Positions 13,057 to 21,488 of a DNA stretch of 64,000 nt are shown piece by piece; positions within the stretch are counted from its first letter, which is position 1, and every line of letters starts with the position of its first letter. This stretch comes from a virus, in IMG/VR virus record IMGVR_UViG_3300021963_000097, positions 1 through 64,000 of that record; one strand, 5' to 3'. A model generated the notes under the pieces. The model made no database searches and had not been told where the DNA came from. It saw only the letters and a program-made list of their open reading frames with translations. The translations under genes were made by a program, and so were the position numbers.

Positions 13057-13194
13057 TTACTTTCTCTTCTTGCCACGATCAGAACGGGTAGCACGTATTG
13101 TACGAGCCACACCCCCACGCGCTCTTATTACAGATGCTTTCTCTTTAGTTAGAACTGGTATATACCCGATTACTCCATGTACGTTAGTTGCCAT
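13057..13194 (-). CDS. Small basic protein (45 aa)
   Basis: A 45-codon minus-strand gene starts ATGGCAACTAACGTACATGG and encodes MATNVHGVIGYIPVLTKEKA at its N-terminus, ending in an Arg/Lys-rich tail (RATRSDRGKKRK). The tail would suit nucleic-acid binding. It follows the 13233 gene by 38 nt in the same direction and its stop lies 3 nt from a convergent stop, so it neatly fills the gap. No family recognised. Confidence 0.6.
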   Translation of the reverse strand: MATNVHGVIGYIPVLTKEKASVIRARGGVARTIRATRSDRGKKRK

Positions 13195-13232
13195 AATTTA
13201 ATTATAATAGATTAAGTTAAAAACTAATCAAC

Positions 13233-13628
13233 TTATTCTTGGTCGGAAATCTTTACTGCCACCATTACGGGGGCTGGTTGAGTTCCATAAGCCATGAAAA
13301 CGAGTTTACCTTTTTCATTTTCTTCTACGGTACCAATATCATGACTCTCTATTTCCATACCGGTAGTTTGGAGTAAGAGCTGAAAAGCTGCTTTCTTGCC
13401 TTCCGTACTTACCTGGGCTTCAATTAATGCTTTAGTAAACACTAGACCAAATTCATTGAGCTCTTTTATTTTAGCGCGATAAAACGCAACGCCTTGTTTT
13501 TGTCCTTCAAAGGTAAACTTATGCTTGCCTTTACATTCGTGGTTAAATACTTCAAAAGCAGGCTTGGCAAACACATTCTCTTCGTGTCTTTCAATTAAGG
13601 TAAAAAATGATTTAGTGTATTTATCCAT
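13233..13628 (-). CDS. Unknown protein (131 aa)
   Basis: Not recognised. The 131-residue protein is alpha/beta, starting MDKYTKSFFTLIERHEENVF, with a central helix FYRAKIKELNEFGLVFTKAL and a beta-rich C-terminus. It lies 8 nt downstream of the FeoA-like gene on the minus strand, suggesting one transcript of FeoA-like, this gene and the 45-residue basic protein. No membrane segment. Confidence 0.65.
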   Translation of the reverse strand: MDKYTKSFFTLIERHEENVFAKPAFEVFNHECKGKHKFTFEGQKQGVAFYRAKIKELNEFGLVFTKALIEAQVSTEGKKAAFQLLLQTTGMEIESHDIGTVEENEKGKLVFMAYGTQPAPVMVAVKISDQE

Positions 13629-13636
13629 ATGTTTAT

Positions 13637-13897
13637 TTATTGATTACTGGAAAGAGATCGTGCATTGCTTGAAAGTGATTTAATATTATCCACTAGTATC
13701 TGTTCACTGAGAGCAGTATTAAACATAAACTTACCATGGCTAAACCGGTACAGTTGCTTTATACTATCACAAGCAATCTCCTCTCCTTCTTTTAACCCAA
13801 GCTCATTTAATCGGTTTAATATATCCGGACTACTCGGCATAGAGTATACTATGGCGCGCTGCCCGGGAGCAAGATTAGTGAGTACAGTAGGAGGCAC
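13637..13897 (-). CDS. FeoA-like SH3-fold protein
   Basis: The 86-residue protein follows the FeoA pattern: L-x2-L-x-PGQRAIV at the start, then LNRLNELGLKEGEEI (the conserved rl-x2-LGl-x2-G-x2-i motif), then three strands and a closing QILVDNI. FeoA is a cytoplasmic SH3-like partner of the FeoB ferrous-iron transporter, and similar domains occur in DtxR-type regulators. No FeoB is present here, so a phage copy might modulate a host transporter or act as an adaptor. The start is a GTG; no ATG fits better. It is the first gene of a minus-strand operon. Confidence 0.65.
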   Translation of the reverse strand: MPPTVLTNLAPGQRAIVYSMPSSPDILNRLNELGLKEGEEIACDSIKQLYRFSHGKFMFNTALSEQILVDNIKSLSSNARSLSSNQ

Positions 13898-13953
13898 TTT
13901 AATTACTTACCTTTATTATTAGGTTTTTAAAGTAAGTATATCACAATTACTCT

Positions 13954-15357
13954 ATGAATCCTAATTTTAAGAAGAAGAAGCCTTTGCCATATAAAAATTT
14001 AGGGGAGTTGTATACTGAAGCAGTACAAGGGGAGCCCAGTATTAATCGTTTTTTTGAAACGAAAGACTACGAGGTTTATATTGGTAAAAGAAATGATCCC
14101 AAAGACACAAAAGGGTTTGAAGTAGATGAACCCACAGCAGTAAAAATTACTAGAATTATTAATAATATAGACAATAATACAGAAGGATTAATTAAAGACC
14201 TTTTAGAACAAAGTGGGTTTCCTTCAGACGGGGATATTCTTACTTTAACTGTTGAGGCATTTAATAAACAAAACATTGACAGTAAAGAGCTAGAAGAAGT
14301 TATAGAGCAGAAAAAAGGTAAAAAACTTACGCTTCTTGAGGGTAAATTAAACTCTGGGGAGGTATTTAACATTAAAGAAAATGTGTTAGTGCCGGTCGTT
14401 GAACAAATGTACCCGGACATTGACAAAGCGACCCCAAGAGACCTAATTGATAATCTTTTTAAGATAACCCCTTCCCAAAAAACTGTTGGGGTGGGGCCAG
14501 GGGAGGTATGCATTGCTCTTTTTACTAATTCTGTAAAAGGAAGCCCAGGGGATTTAATTTGCGGGGATAAAAAAATTGAAGTTAAAGCCAATGGGGGCCG
14601 TGTAGGTAAATCCGGTTACTCTTTAGGGTTTCCTACATATGCTAAGATAGTATTAAAAAATAGCGCCTCTATAGTTCAATCTAAATATATTATTACAATT
14701 AATAGGGCAGCGCAAAACATTGAAAAAAACGAATATTATAAAAATAATAATAATTTAGTCAGTTATATTGAGAATATTAAAGTCTCTATTAATAATAAAA
14801 ATACAGACAGTAAAAAAATTGAAGAATTAATCCTACAAGGAAAAGAAATTGTTGAATTAAAGCCCCGATTCGCTATTCGGGTCGAGCTTGAAAAAATTAT
14901 TAATGCATTAGAAAATACAATGAAATTTTTATTGTCTGGAAAAACCCCGGCTTGGAGTCAAACTGTTCAAGATTTTTTCTTTAATCACCTCTTAACCCAG
15001 GAACAAATTATTAACGGGCTAATTGAACTAAGATCGGAACCTGATGGGGATTTAGAGTCTCTTAGAGCCGCATTAAGCGGAATTATTACAGATGAAAATT
15101 ACTTTAAAGGGGAAGACGGCAGAAAGAAATTAGATAGGCTAACTTTAGCTATACAGACAGCTAGTTACCAATGCCACGAAAAATTTAATTACCTTTTAGT
15201 TATTAATGAAAGATATAAAGCTGTAAGTTTGAAATTTGATAGTGCAGCCTTGGACGCTAGTTTTAACCAAATGCTAGAATATATTGACAAATACTCATTA
15301 ACCACTGGCTTCGCTAACGACCCAACACGTAAAGCTATTAGTATCGAGTTGCCTTAA
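13954..15357 (+). CDS. PD-(D/E)XK nuclease-like protein next to the terminase
   Basis: The 467-residue protein has a GPGE at residues 181-184, GDL at 199-201 and IEVK at 208-211, followed by GGRVG. This E-x(n)-GD-x8-E-x-K arrangement matches the active site of PD-(D/E)XK restriction-endonuclease-fold nucleases (E184, D200, E209, K211). The N-terminal 170 residues and C-terminal 230 residues are helical and unassigned. It ends 3 nt before the terminase gene. Codon use (GGG glycine, AT-rich third positions) differs from the terminase, suggesting a different history. Roles in packaging, DNA-end processing or host DNA degradation are possible. Confidence 0.6.
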   Translation: MNPNFKKKKPLPYKNLGELYTEAVQGEPSINRFFETKDYEVYIGKRNDPKDTKGFEVDEPTAVKITRIINNIDNNTEGLIKDLLEQSGFPSDGDILTLTVEAFNKQNIDSKELEEVIEQKKGKKLTLLEGKLNSGEVFNIKENVLVPVVEQMYPDIDKATPRDLIDNLFKITPSQKTVGVGPGEVCIALFTNSVKGSPGDLICGDKKIEVKANGGRVGKSGYSLGFPTYAKIVLKNSASIVQSKYIITINRAAQNIEKNEYYKNNNNLVSYIENIKVSINNKNTDSKKIEELILQGKEIVELKPRFAIRVELEKIINALENTMKFLLSGKTPAWSQTVQDFFFNHLLTQEQIINGLIELRSEPDGDLESLRAALSGIITDENYFKGEDGRKKLDRLTLAIQTASYQCHEKFNYLLVINERYKAVSLKFDSAALDASFNQMLEYIDKYSLTTGFANDPTRKAISIELP

Positions 15358-15360
15358 AAA

Positions 15361-17136
15361 ATGCCTAAGCCTAAAGAGCAAACGTTCTACCTCGGTAATA
15401 AAAACTTACCGGTACCAGAGACTAACTTTGACTGGACGCCAGAGATGGTGGAAGATCTTGAACGCGCACGCAAGTCTATATTACACTTCTCTCGTTTTTT
15501 TTATATTGTTAATCTTGACGAAGGTAAACAACCTATTAAGCTTTATACCTACCAGAAGCGTATATTAAAAGCACTCGTAGATAATAGATTTAACGTAGTA
15601 CTTGCTTCGCGACAAATTGGTAAAACGACAATCCTAACTATTTTTGCTCTCTGGATGGTGTGCTTCGCAGATGATTATAGAGTGCTTCTTATTGCTAATA
15701 AAGAAAGTACTGCTATTAATATCTTTAAACGTATTCGTTTAGCATATGAGATGTTACCTAACTTTTTAAAGCCAGGCGTTATCAACTATGCTAAGACTGG
15801 TATTGAATTAGCTAATGGTTCTTCTATTGGTATTAGTACTACGACTTCAGATGCAGCCAGAGGTGAATCTATTAATTGCCTTTTAATTGATGAGGCTGCA
15901 TTTATTCCGGCAGAGTTTATGAATGACTTTTGGGAATCAGTATTCCCGGTTATTTCGTCTTCTAAAAAGTCTAAGATCTTTATGTTGTCTACCCCTAATG
16001 GAGTGGGCAATCTCTTTTATAACATCTATACAGAATCATTAGATGGGGGTAATGGTTGGCATAATGAGAAAGTTGATTGGTGGGAGGTACCCGGTAGAGA
16101 TGAAAAATGGAGAGACATGACTGCTAAGGCTCTCGGTTCTACAGATGCATTCGATCAAGAGTACGGCAACTCCTTTAGATCTGCAGGGGAGAACGCTTTA
16201 GATAAAGATCAAATGGAAGAGTTTGAAAAGACTGCCCCAGATCCCGTACTTGTAAGCGAAGACGGATGCTACACAATTTTTAGAGAAAGAAAGGATAGAC
16301 ATTTCTATACTATCGGGGTTGACGTGGGAGAGGGTATACAGAGAGCTAACTCCACTATACAAGTACTGGATATAACGGATTTAACTAACATAGAACAGGT
16401 CGCTTCCTACGCTAATAACAAGCTAGATCCTTTTAACTTTGCAGGGAAGCTCGTGGAAGTAGCCCATGAATGGGGACGTCCTCCTTTACTAGTAGAACGT
16501 AACAATTGCGGTGCCCAAGTAATCGATGCTTTAGTACATACTCACAATTATGAGAGCATTGTGAAGTATACTCCGAGTATGGGTACTTTCACGGATAAGG
16601 TAGAAAGGGATAATCGGATGGGAGTGTATTCCCATACTAATAGCAAGTTTAATGCAATGTCTAATCTTAGATATTGGATGGGCACCTTAAGATGCTTAAA
16701 GTTAAACGATAAAGAGACTATTCAAGAATTTAAAACCTACGTAAGACAGGCTAATGGGGTGTGGAAGAAACAATCCGATCGCTATCTAGATGATAGAGTG
16801 GAAGCTTTAATTTGGGCATTATTTGCTCTAGATACCAAAGTTATAGAACAATTCTATGAGGTACTTGAGCGTGATGGTAATGGTAAGCCTTTAAAGATAT
16901 TACCTCTTAATTGGAACCCTTACGAGGTAACTGATAACCAATTTCCTAGTCAACAAGAATTATATAATAGATACGGTAAGGGCAAGATACCTTTAGATAG
17001 TAATCGTAATCCGGCTTTTATAGTAGGCAGCAATAAAGGTTCGGGCATTGCAGATATGGATGATATGATATCTCAAGGGTGGAAACCATTTAGCAGTAGC
17101 GGCAGTAGCGCCAGGCATGGTACTAGCTTATTTTAA
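15361..17136 (+). CDS. terL: Terminase large subunit (gp17-like)
   Basis: The packaging motor ATPase and nuclease, 591 residues, close to T4 gp17 in size. The ATPase part has Walker A SRQIGKTT (83-90), Walker B LLIDEAA (174-180) and the coupling motif LSTPNG (209-214). The nuclease part has the acidic triad in GVDVGEG (D321), LLVERNN (E379) and DDRVEA (D477/D478), matching the RNase H-like fold of gp17. It translocates DNA into proheads and cuts concatemers. The start lies 3 nt after the preceding gene, and a strong bidirectional terminator follows. No clear small terminase is visible nearby. Confidence 0.96.
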   Translation: MPKPKEQTFYLGNKNLPVPETNFDWTPEMVEDLERARKSILHFSRFFYIVNLDEGKQPIKLYTYQKRILKALVDNRFNVVLASRQIGKTTILTIFALWMVCFADDYRVLLIANKESTAINIFKRIRLAYEMLPNFLKPGVINYAKTGIELANGSSIGISTTTSDAARGESINCLLIDEAAFIPAEFMNDFWESVFPVISSSKKSKIFMLSTPNGVGNLFYNIYTESLDGGNGWHNEKVDWWEVPGRDEKWRDMTAKALGSTDAFDQEYGNSFRSAGENALDKDQMEEFEKTAPDPVLVSEDGCYTIFRERKDRHFYTIGVDVGEGIQRANSTIQVLDITDLTNIEQVASYANNKLDPFNFAGKLVEVAHEWGRPPLLVERNNCGAQVIDALVHTHNYESIVKYTPSMGTFTDKVERDNRMGVYSHTNSKFNAMSNLRYWMGTLRCLKLNDKETIQEFKTYVRQANGVWKKQSDRYLDDRVEALIWALFALDTKVIEQFYEVLERDGNGKPLKILPLNWNPYEVTDNQFPSQQELYNRYGKGKIPLDSNRNPAFIVGSNKGSGIADMDDMISQGWKPFSSSGSSARHGTSLF

Positions 17137-17139
17137 TAC

Positions 17140-17175
17140 ATAAAAAAACCCGCTAAGTTAATAGCGGGTTTAGTA
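17140..17175. terminator. Bidirectional rho-independent terminator
   Basis: AACCCGCT (17147-17154) pairs with AGCGGGTT (17163-17170). It is flanked by an A-run on the left and a T-rich tail on the right, so it can stop both the terminase transcript and the converging minus-strand transcript. Confidence 0.85.
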
Positions 17176-17192
17176 TTTAAACTTACTATGTC

Positions 17193-18179
17193 TTACTCAA
17201 ACATCTTCTTACCTGCAACAAGATTACCGGTCTTGTTATTCTTGCCTTGAAGAGCGGCATTGTTACCTTTCTCTTCTTTTGGCTCTGGCTGACTCTTTAA
17301 TGAACCTTTTTCTGCTGTGCCGCCAGCTTTATGGAGGTCACCGACTTTATTGTTCTTACCTTGGAGAGCGGCATTGTTGCCTTTCTCTTCCTTTGGCTCT
17401 GGTTGGGAGACTGCTTCAACCTTAACACTATCACCCATAGGTGCTTCGTCTGCACCATCTTCACTGCCGGCTTCGTCGCCGTCGTTTACTGAAACGCCTA
17501 AGCTTGACATTAAAATGTCATGAAGCTTTTGCGCTAATTCTTTTGGAAGAGTGATTGTTACATCTTGGGACTCTTCATCTGCACCCATGTCAGGGGCATC
17601 AGCGGCTGCATCATCGGCAGCTGCAACACCGTCCATGGCGTCTTCACTAGCATGCACAGGCACACTAGCATCTTCGGTGAAAGGAATGCCTTTAATTGCT
17701 TCCTCGTATAGTTGATCGAATTTTGGTTTTGACATAGTAAAATGTGGTTTGTAGTTATACTTATTACTCTCTTGTGCAGATTCCCGTACTTTTTCTTGCG
17801 GTGTTGTATTTTTTGCTGTTTCTGCCTCGTGAGCATTTTCTTTATCTTCCTTAGATTCTTTATCTTCTTCAACATCTTTCATTTCTTTTGGATCAGATGC
17901 TGGATCTTGAATCTTATCTACTTTCTTAAAATCGTTACCTTTAAGTCCCTCTGGGCCTGTCTTCTTTTGAAGAGGTGATATCTCTCCCTTAGTGCCTGGG
18001 CCGCCACCTAATGGACTGCCGGGCTTAACCTGCTTTTCTTCCTTAAGATACTGATTAACATCAGTCGCTAAAATGGTGTTAGATGCTTGTTCTGTTACCA
18101 TAGATGCAATAGCATTCTGTGGAGTAGATGCAATACTTGCATATATATCACCGAGTTCTGAAAGGGATTTAAGCTTCAT
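17193..18179 (-). CDS. Acidic, low-complexity probable internal or scaffold-type protein (328 aa)
   Basis: Not recognised by family. The protein begins MKLKSLSELGDIYASIAS. It then has a long Lys/Glu/Asp low-complexity middle (including a KEDKEN-type region), an Ala/Asp stretch near residues 180-200 and a short helix DVTITLPKELAQKLHDIL. It ends with a tandem duplication of about 29 residues built on SQPEPKEEKGNNAALQGKNN. The highly charged, disordered character resembles prohead core or internal head proteins of T4-like phages, but this is inference. It is transcribed toward the terminase and diverges from the neck gene. Confidence 0.6.
   Translation of the reverse strand: MKLKSLSELGDIYASIASTPQNAIASMVTEQASNTILATDVNQYLKEEKQVKPGSPLGGGPGTKGEISPLQKKTGPEGLKGNDFKKVDKIQDPASDPKEMKDVEEDKESKEDKENAHEAETAKNTTPQEKVRESAQESNKYNYKPHFTMSKPKFDQLYEEAIKGIPFTEDASVPVHASEDAMDGVAAADDAAADAPDMGADEESQDVTITLPKELAQKLHDILMSSLGVSVNDGDEAGSEDGADEAPMGDSVKVEAVSQPEPKEEKGNNAALQGKNNKVGDLHKAGGTAEKGSLKSQPEPKEEKGNNAALQGKNNKTGNLVAGKKMFE
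17219..17412 (-). repeat. Tandem duplication in the C-terminus of the 17193 protein
   Basis: Two imperfect copies of about 87 nt encode SQPEPKEEKGNNAALQGKNN followed by K(V/T)G. The copies lie around 17340-17412 and 17219-17295. Third-position differences show the duplication is not very recent. Confidence 0.6.
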
Positions 18180-18237
18180 GTATAATATTATTTAGTATAT
18201 TTGTCTTTAATTCTATACATTATAGTAAATATTTTTA

Positions 18238-19383
18238 ATGGCTAGTTATATATCTAAATACTGCATTGATACCGGAAGCTACGTTGCCCCGGGGACTGAC
18301 GAGGTAGGCGACACGTTAAGTGGTGGTTATAACTGTACCTATGGTACGAGCGGGGTGAGATACTTGAGTGTAAGTTCTACCGCAGCAGAAAGAAGCTTGT
18401 TTAACAATTGGTGGAAAGAACAAATTGGTCAATACGGTCAACAAGTTGATTACTTTATAAATGGATATAATTTATCTGCTCATGATTATTTTTACGGAGA
18501 ACAGCCACTAGTAAGATACTCTATAGCATTCCCTATAGTAATGGCATTAACATTAAGTAATGATAATGTTGTATTAAGCAAATTCGGTCTACAAGGAGAT
18601 GCTGACTTAACTGCAATTATTCCAATTGATACTTTTTACTCGACTGTAACTGCTATGAGTGGGGTATTGTCGGCTTCTAACTACGAGCCTAAGGCAGGGG
18701 ATTTAATTAAATTAACCGAATACGGCTCGCTTCGCCCGGGTGGTAGAAATGGTAGAGTATTCGAAATAACCGAGCGTGTAGATGAAATGGGGGGAGAGAA
18801 TAATCAGCTATTCGGTCATTATGTGTGGATGATAAAAGCGAAACGCTTTGACTTTAATTATGAACTTGATGCACCTCGCGAGGCTCTTATGGATCAGGTG
18901 TATGATAATAAGTCTGATGGAGTATTAAATAATCTACCTAAGATTATAGAGACAAAAGAATACACACAATTCGTTGATAAAGATTCTACTGAGGTATTTA
19001 ACTATAAAGAAAATACCCAAGCTAACACTAGTGTATACGGGGATTATGATGATAATAATACTCTTGTAAATCTTATTGGAGTAAGTAATAGTAGTGGTAT
19101 TAATACGGGAGCATTAGGAGCTTCAGCTAGTACTTTTGTTGTTCTTGAAAGTCCAAGCAATTATAACTCCGCAGCTGCAACCTCCGCGGTTACTACAGCA
19201 AATAATAACGCTCTATATACTCTTTACACTTTACTTTCTACATACAACCCAAGCTTAAGCGCTATGGCTCCAGTAATACCCGCAAATGATTCTGTTGCAG
19301 AAAACGCGCGGGTTCCTGCACCATTTAATCTTGCAACTCTTGCATCTTTACTGTCTGCATTAGGGTATATACCCCCACCTTAA
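18238..19383 (+). CDS. gp14: Neck protein, T4 gp14-like
   Basis: Residues 83-215 align by eye with T4 gp14: [14 protein letters not shown] corresponds to the FGEDLKNKFTKAW block. [20 protein letters not shown] corresponds to [28 protein letters not shown] and FEITERVD correspond to EGDLIYF and FEINWVEP. gp14 with gp13 closes the packaged head and joins the tail. This copy is 381 residues against about 256 in T4; the extra length is a Ser/Ala/Thr-rich C-terminus. It precedes the fibre genes by 23 nt. Confidence 0.75.
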   Translation: [381 protein letters not shown]

Positions 19384-19406
19384 CTTTAAATATCTAATAC
19401 TATTAT

Positions 19407-21476
19407 ATGTCTGTCGATTTTCCTAATTTAATTTTTCCACATGAGCTTACTCAGGTTGTACCTATATCAGCGGATTTAATTTTTCTAGAAAGAAATAATG
19501 GTGGCGGGTCATATAGTTCTTATAGTACCACACTTTCAGCATTATCAGCTGCAGGCTTTATAGGTCTTGACGGCACATCAGGATATTCAGGTTATAGCGG
19601 CATTCCTGGTTCAGCTGTAGCTTCTGGTTATTCTGGTTATAGCGGCTCATCTGGTTACAGCGGCACGTCTGGTTATAGTGGGGTCGTCGGCAGCTCAGGC
19701 TATAGTGGGGTTTCCGGTTATAGTGGCGTTGACGGCAGTTCTGGTTTTTCTGGTTATAGTGGGGTCGTCGGCAGCTCAGGCTACTCTGGAGCATCAGGTT
19801 ATAGTGGCATAGGTACCTCAGGCTACTCTGGAGCATCTGGTTATAGTGGCGTTATCGGCAGTTCTGGTTATTCTGGTTATAGCGGTACCGGCACTTCAGG
19901 CTATAGCGGCGTATCTGGTTATAGTGGAGATGGTACGTCTGGCTATAGTGGTACGTCTGGTTACAGTGGCGCGGGTGCGTCTGGTTATAGCGGTGTATCA
20001 GGCTATAGCGGTGCATCAGGCTATAGCGGTATTTCTGGTTATACTGGAGAGTCTGGCTACAGCGGTATATCAGGCTATTCTGGTATTTCTGGTTACTCAG
20101 GTTCTGGTGTGTCAGGGTATAGTGGGGCCGGAACTTCTGGTTACTCTGGTTATAGTGGTGCGTCTGGCTATTACGGTCAAGACGGTGCTTCTGGTTATTC
20201 CGGTATATCAGGCTATAGTGGTATAGGTACTTCAGGCTACTCTGGTACCTCTGGTTATAGCGGAGCAGGCGATTCAGGGTATTCAGGTTATTCCGGCGGC
20301 GGGGCCGTTTATGCTAACGATTTATTAGTATCATTAACGGGAGGTAGAACTTTTGGAAGGTATATAACTGGATCGATTATACCTGCGACGGGTAAAACAG
20401 CAGCTGAAGTTATTCAACTAGCTATAGCAGAGCCTATTGCACCTTCAGTATCTTTAAGCACGCCTGCTGCTATTACATTTAATAATACAACAATTAGTAA
20501 TGCTCTTACTTTCAGTTATATACTTAGTTCTGTTGGCGCGACTGTTACTACAGCAATATTAGAGTGGGCGCGAGCAAGTACTCCTCCGTATGGTACTGGT
20601 GGGGCGTCTACTTGGGTAACTCTTTTCTCGGCAACGTCTGCAACAAGCTTTAGTATCACTCATACTTTAACGGACCAAAACTGGGCTACAAATACTTTTT
20701 ATTATCGCTATACTGTTACAGACTCTGTAGGGGCTTCTGCGCAGGCTACAAGTCAACGCGCTCCAACCGCATATAGTAACCCTGGTGTGTCGCTTACGGT
20801 AGCTGCTATATCTGCCACAGCATCTCCTGAAACCTCTAGTAGTAGAGAAAAAGGTAATACAGCGACTACAGTTACTGGTACTATTACTCAAAATAATAAT
20901 AGTACATATGTAGCATTAAGTGCATACAAATTACAATACAATGCAGGTCCCTCTTGGGTAGATTTGGGTAACACGGTACTCATAGGCCCAGGAACGACTA
21001 GCGTGACATCTACAAGACTTGTTAATGATTCTCTTTCTGCTGCAACGTCAATTGCGTTCCGCGCCATAGTGTATGACGCGTATTACAATTCTCTTAATAG
21101 TAGTTACACTAGTGGTACGGCCGCTACTGTTTCTCTTTATAATATGATATGGTACGGCCCCGTCGCAGCTGAACCCACTACATCCGCAGATGTTAGAGCA
21201 ATGAATACTCGTCAGTTTATACAGGCCCTATCCAACCCATTTAACTTAATAACCGGTACAACCTACCAGACGTTTACGGTAGCAATGCCTGCTACCGTTA
21301 GTATCACAAATGTGATCGACTTAGATGCATTAAATGCTGATATAACTGCAAGCTATATTAATTCAACATTTAATGTAAATGATTATGCGGGTACAGCAGT
21401 ATCATATAACGTCTATACAATGTCTAACGCATCAGTTTATTCATCGTCTCATAGACACCAAGTAACTCGCGCTTAA
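19407..21476 (+). CDS. Collagen-like tail fibre protein 1 (689 aa)
   Basis: Residues 1-54 form a unique head, probably for attachment to the virion. Residues 55-300 are G-X-S triplets ([13 protein letters not shown] type), a proline-poor collagen-like repeat. The remaining 390 residues contain two or three beta-sandwich domains resembling immunoglobulin/fibronectin-type modules. The first has an ILEWARAS-type strand and YRYTVTDSVG; the second is around AYKLQYNAGPSWVDLG. An unassigned tip ending HRHQVTRA follows. Cell-surface binding is the likely role. It is the first of seven fibre genes and lies just after the neck gene. Confidence 0.8.
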   Translation: MSVDFPNLIFPHELTQVVPISADLIFLERNNGGGSYSSYSTTLSALSAAGFIGLDGTSGYSGYSGIPGSAVASGYSGYSGSSGYSGTSGYSGVVGSSGYSGVSGYSGVDGSSGFSGYSGVVGSSGYSGASGYSGIGTSGYSGASGYSGVIGSSGYSGYSGTGTSGYSGVSGYSGDGTSGYSGTSGYSGAGASGYSGVSGYSGASGYSGISGYTGESGYSGISGYSGISGYSGSGVSGYSGAGTSGYSGYSGASGYYGQDGASGYSGISGYSGIGTSGYSGTSGYSGAGDSGYSGYSGGGAVYANDLLVSLTGGRTFGRYITGSIIPATGKTAAEVIQLAIAEPIAPSVSLSTPAAITFNNTTISNALTFSYILSSVGATVTTAILEWARASTPPYGTGGASTWVTLFSATSATSFSITHTLTDQNWATNTFYYRYTVTDSVGASAQATSQRAPTAYSNPGVSLTVAAISATASPETSSSREKGNTATTVTGTITQNNNSTYVALSAYKLQYNAGPSWVDLGNTVLIGPGTTSVTSTRLVNDSLSAATSIAFRAIVYDAYYNSLNSSYTSGTAATVSLYNMIWYGPVAAEPTTSADVRAMNTRQFIQALSNPFNLITGTTYQTFTVAMPATVSITNVIDLDALNADITASYINSTFNVNDYAGTAVSYNVYTMSNASVYSSSHRHQVTRA
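19570..20305 (+). repeat. G-X-S triplet repeat region, fibre 1
   Basis: About 245 codons of nearly uninterrupted Gly-X-Ser triplets, X being mostly Tyr, Ile, Thr, Ala or Val. The bases differ between copies at synonymous sites, so the protein pattern is far more regular than the DNA. Confidence 0.9.
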
Positions 21477-21488
21477 TAAATATTTAAA

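Noticed and set aside
14076-14591. 171-codon minus-strand frame opposite the nuclease-like gene
   Set aside because: It lies wholly inside the 13954 gene, which has active-site motifs and tight spacing to terL; the antisense product shows no domain.
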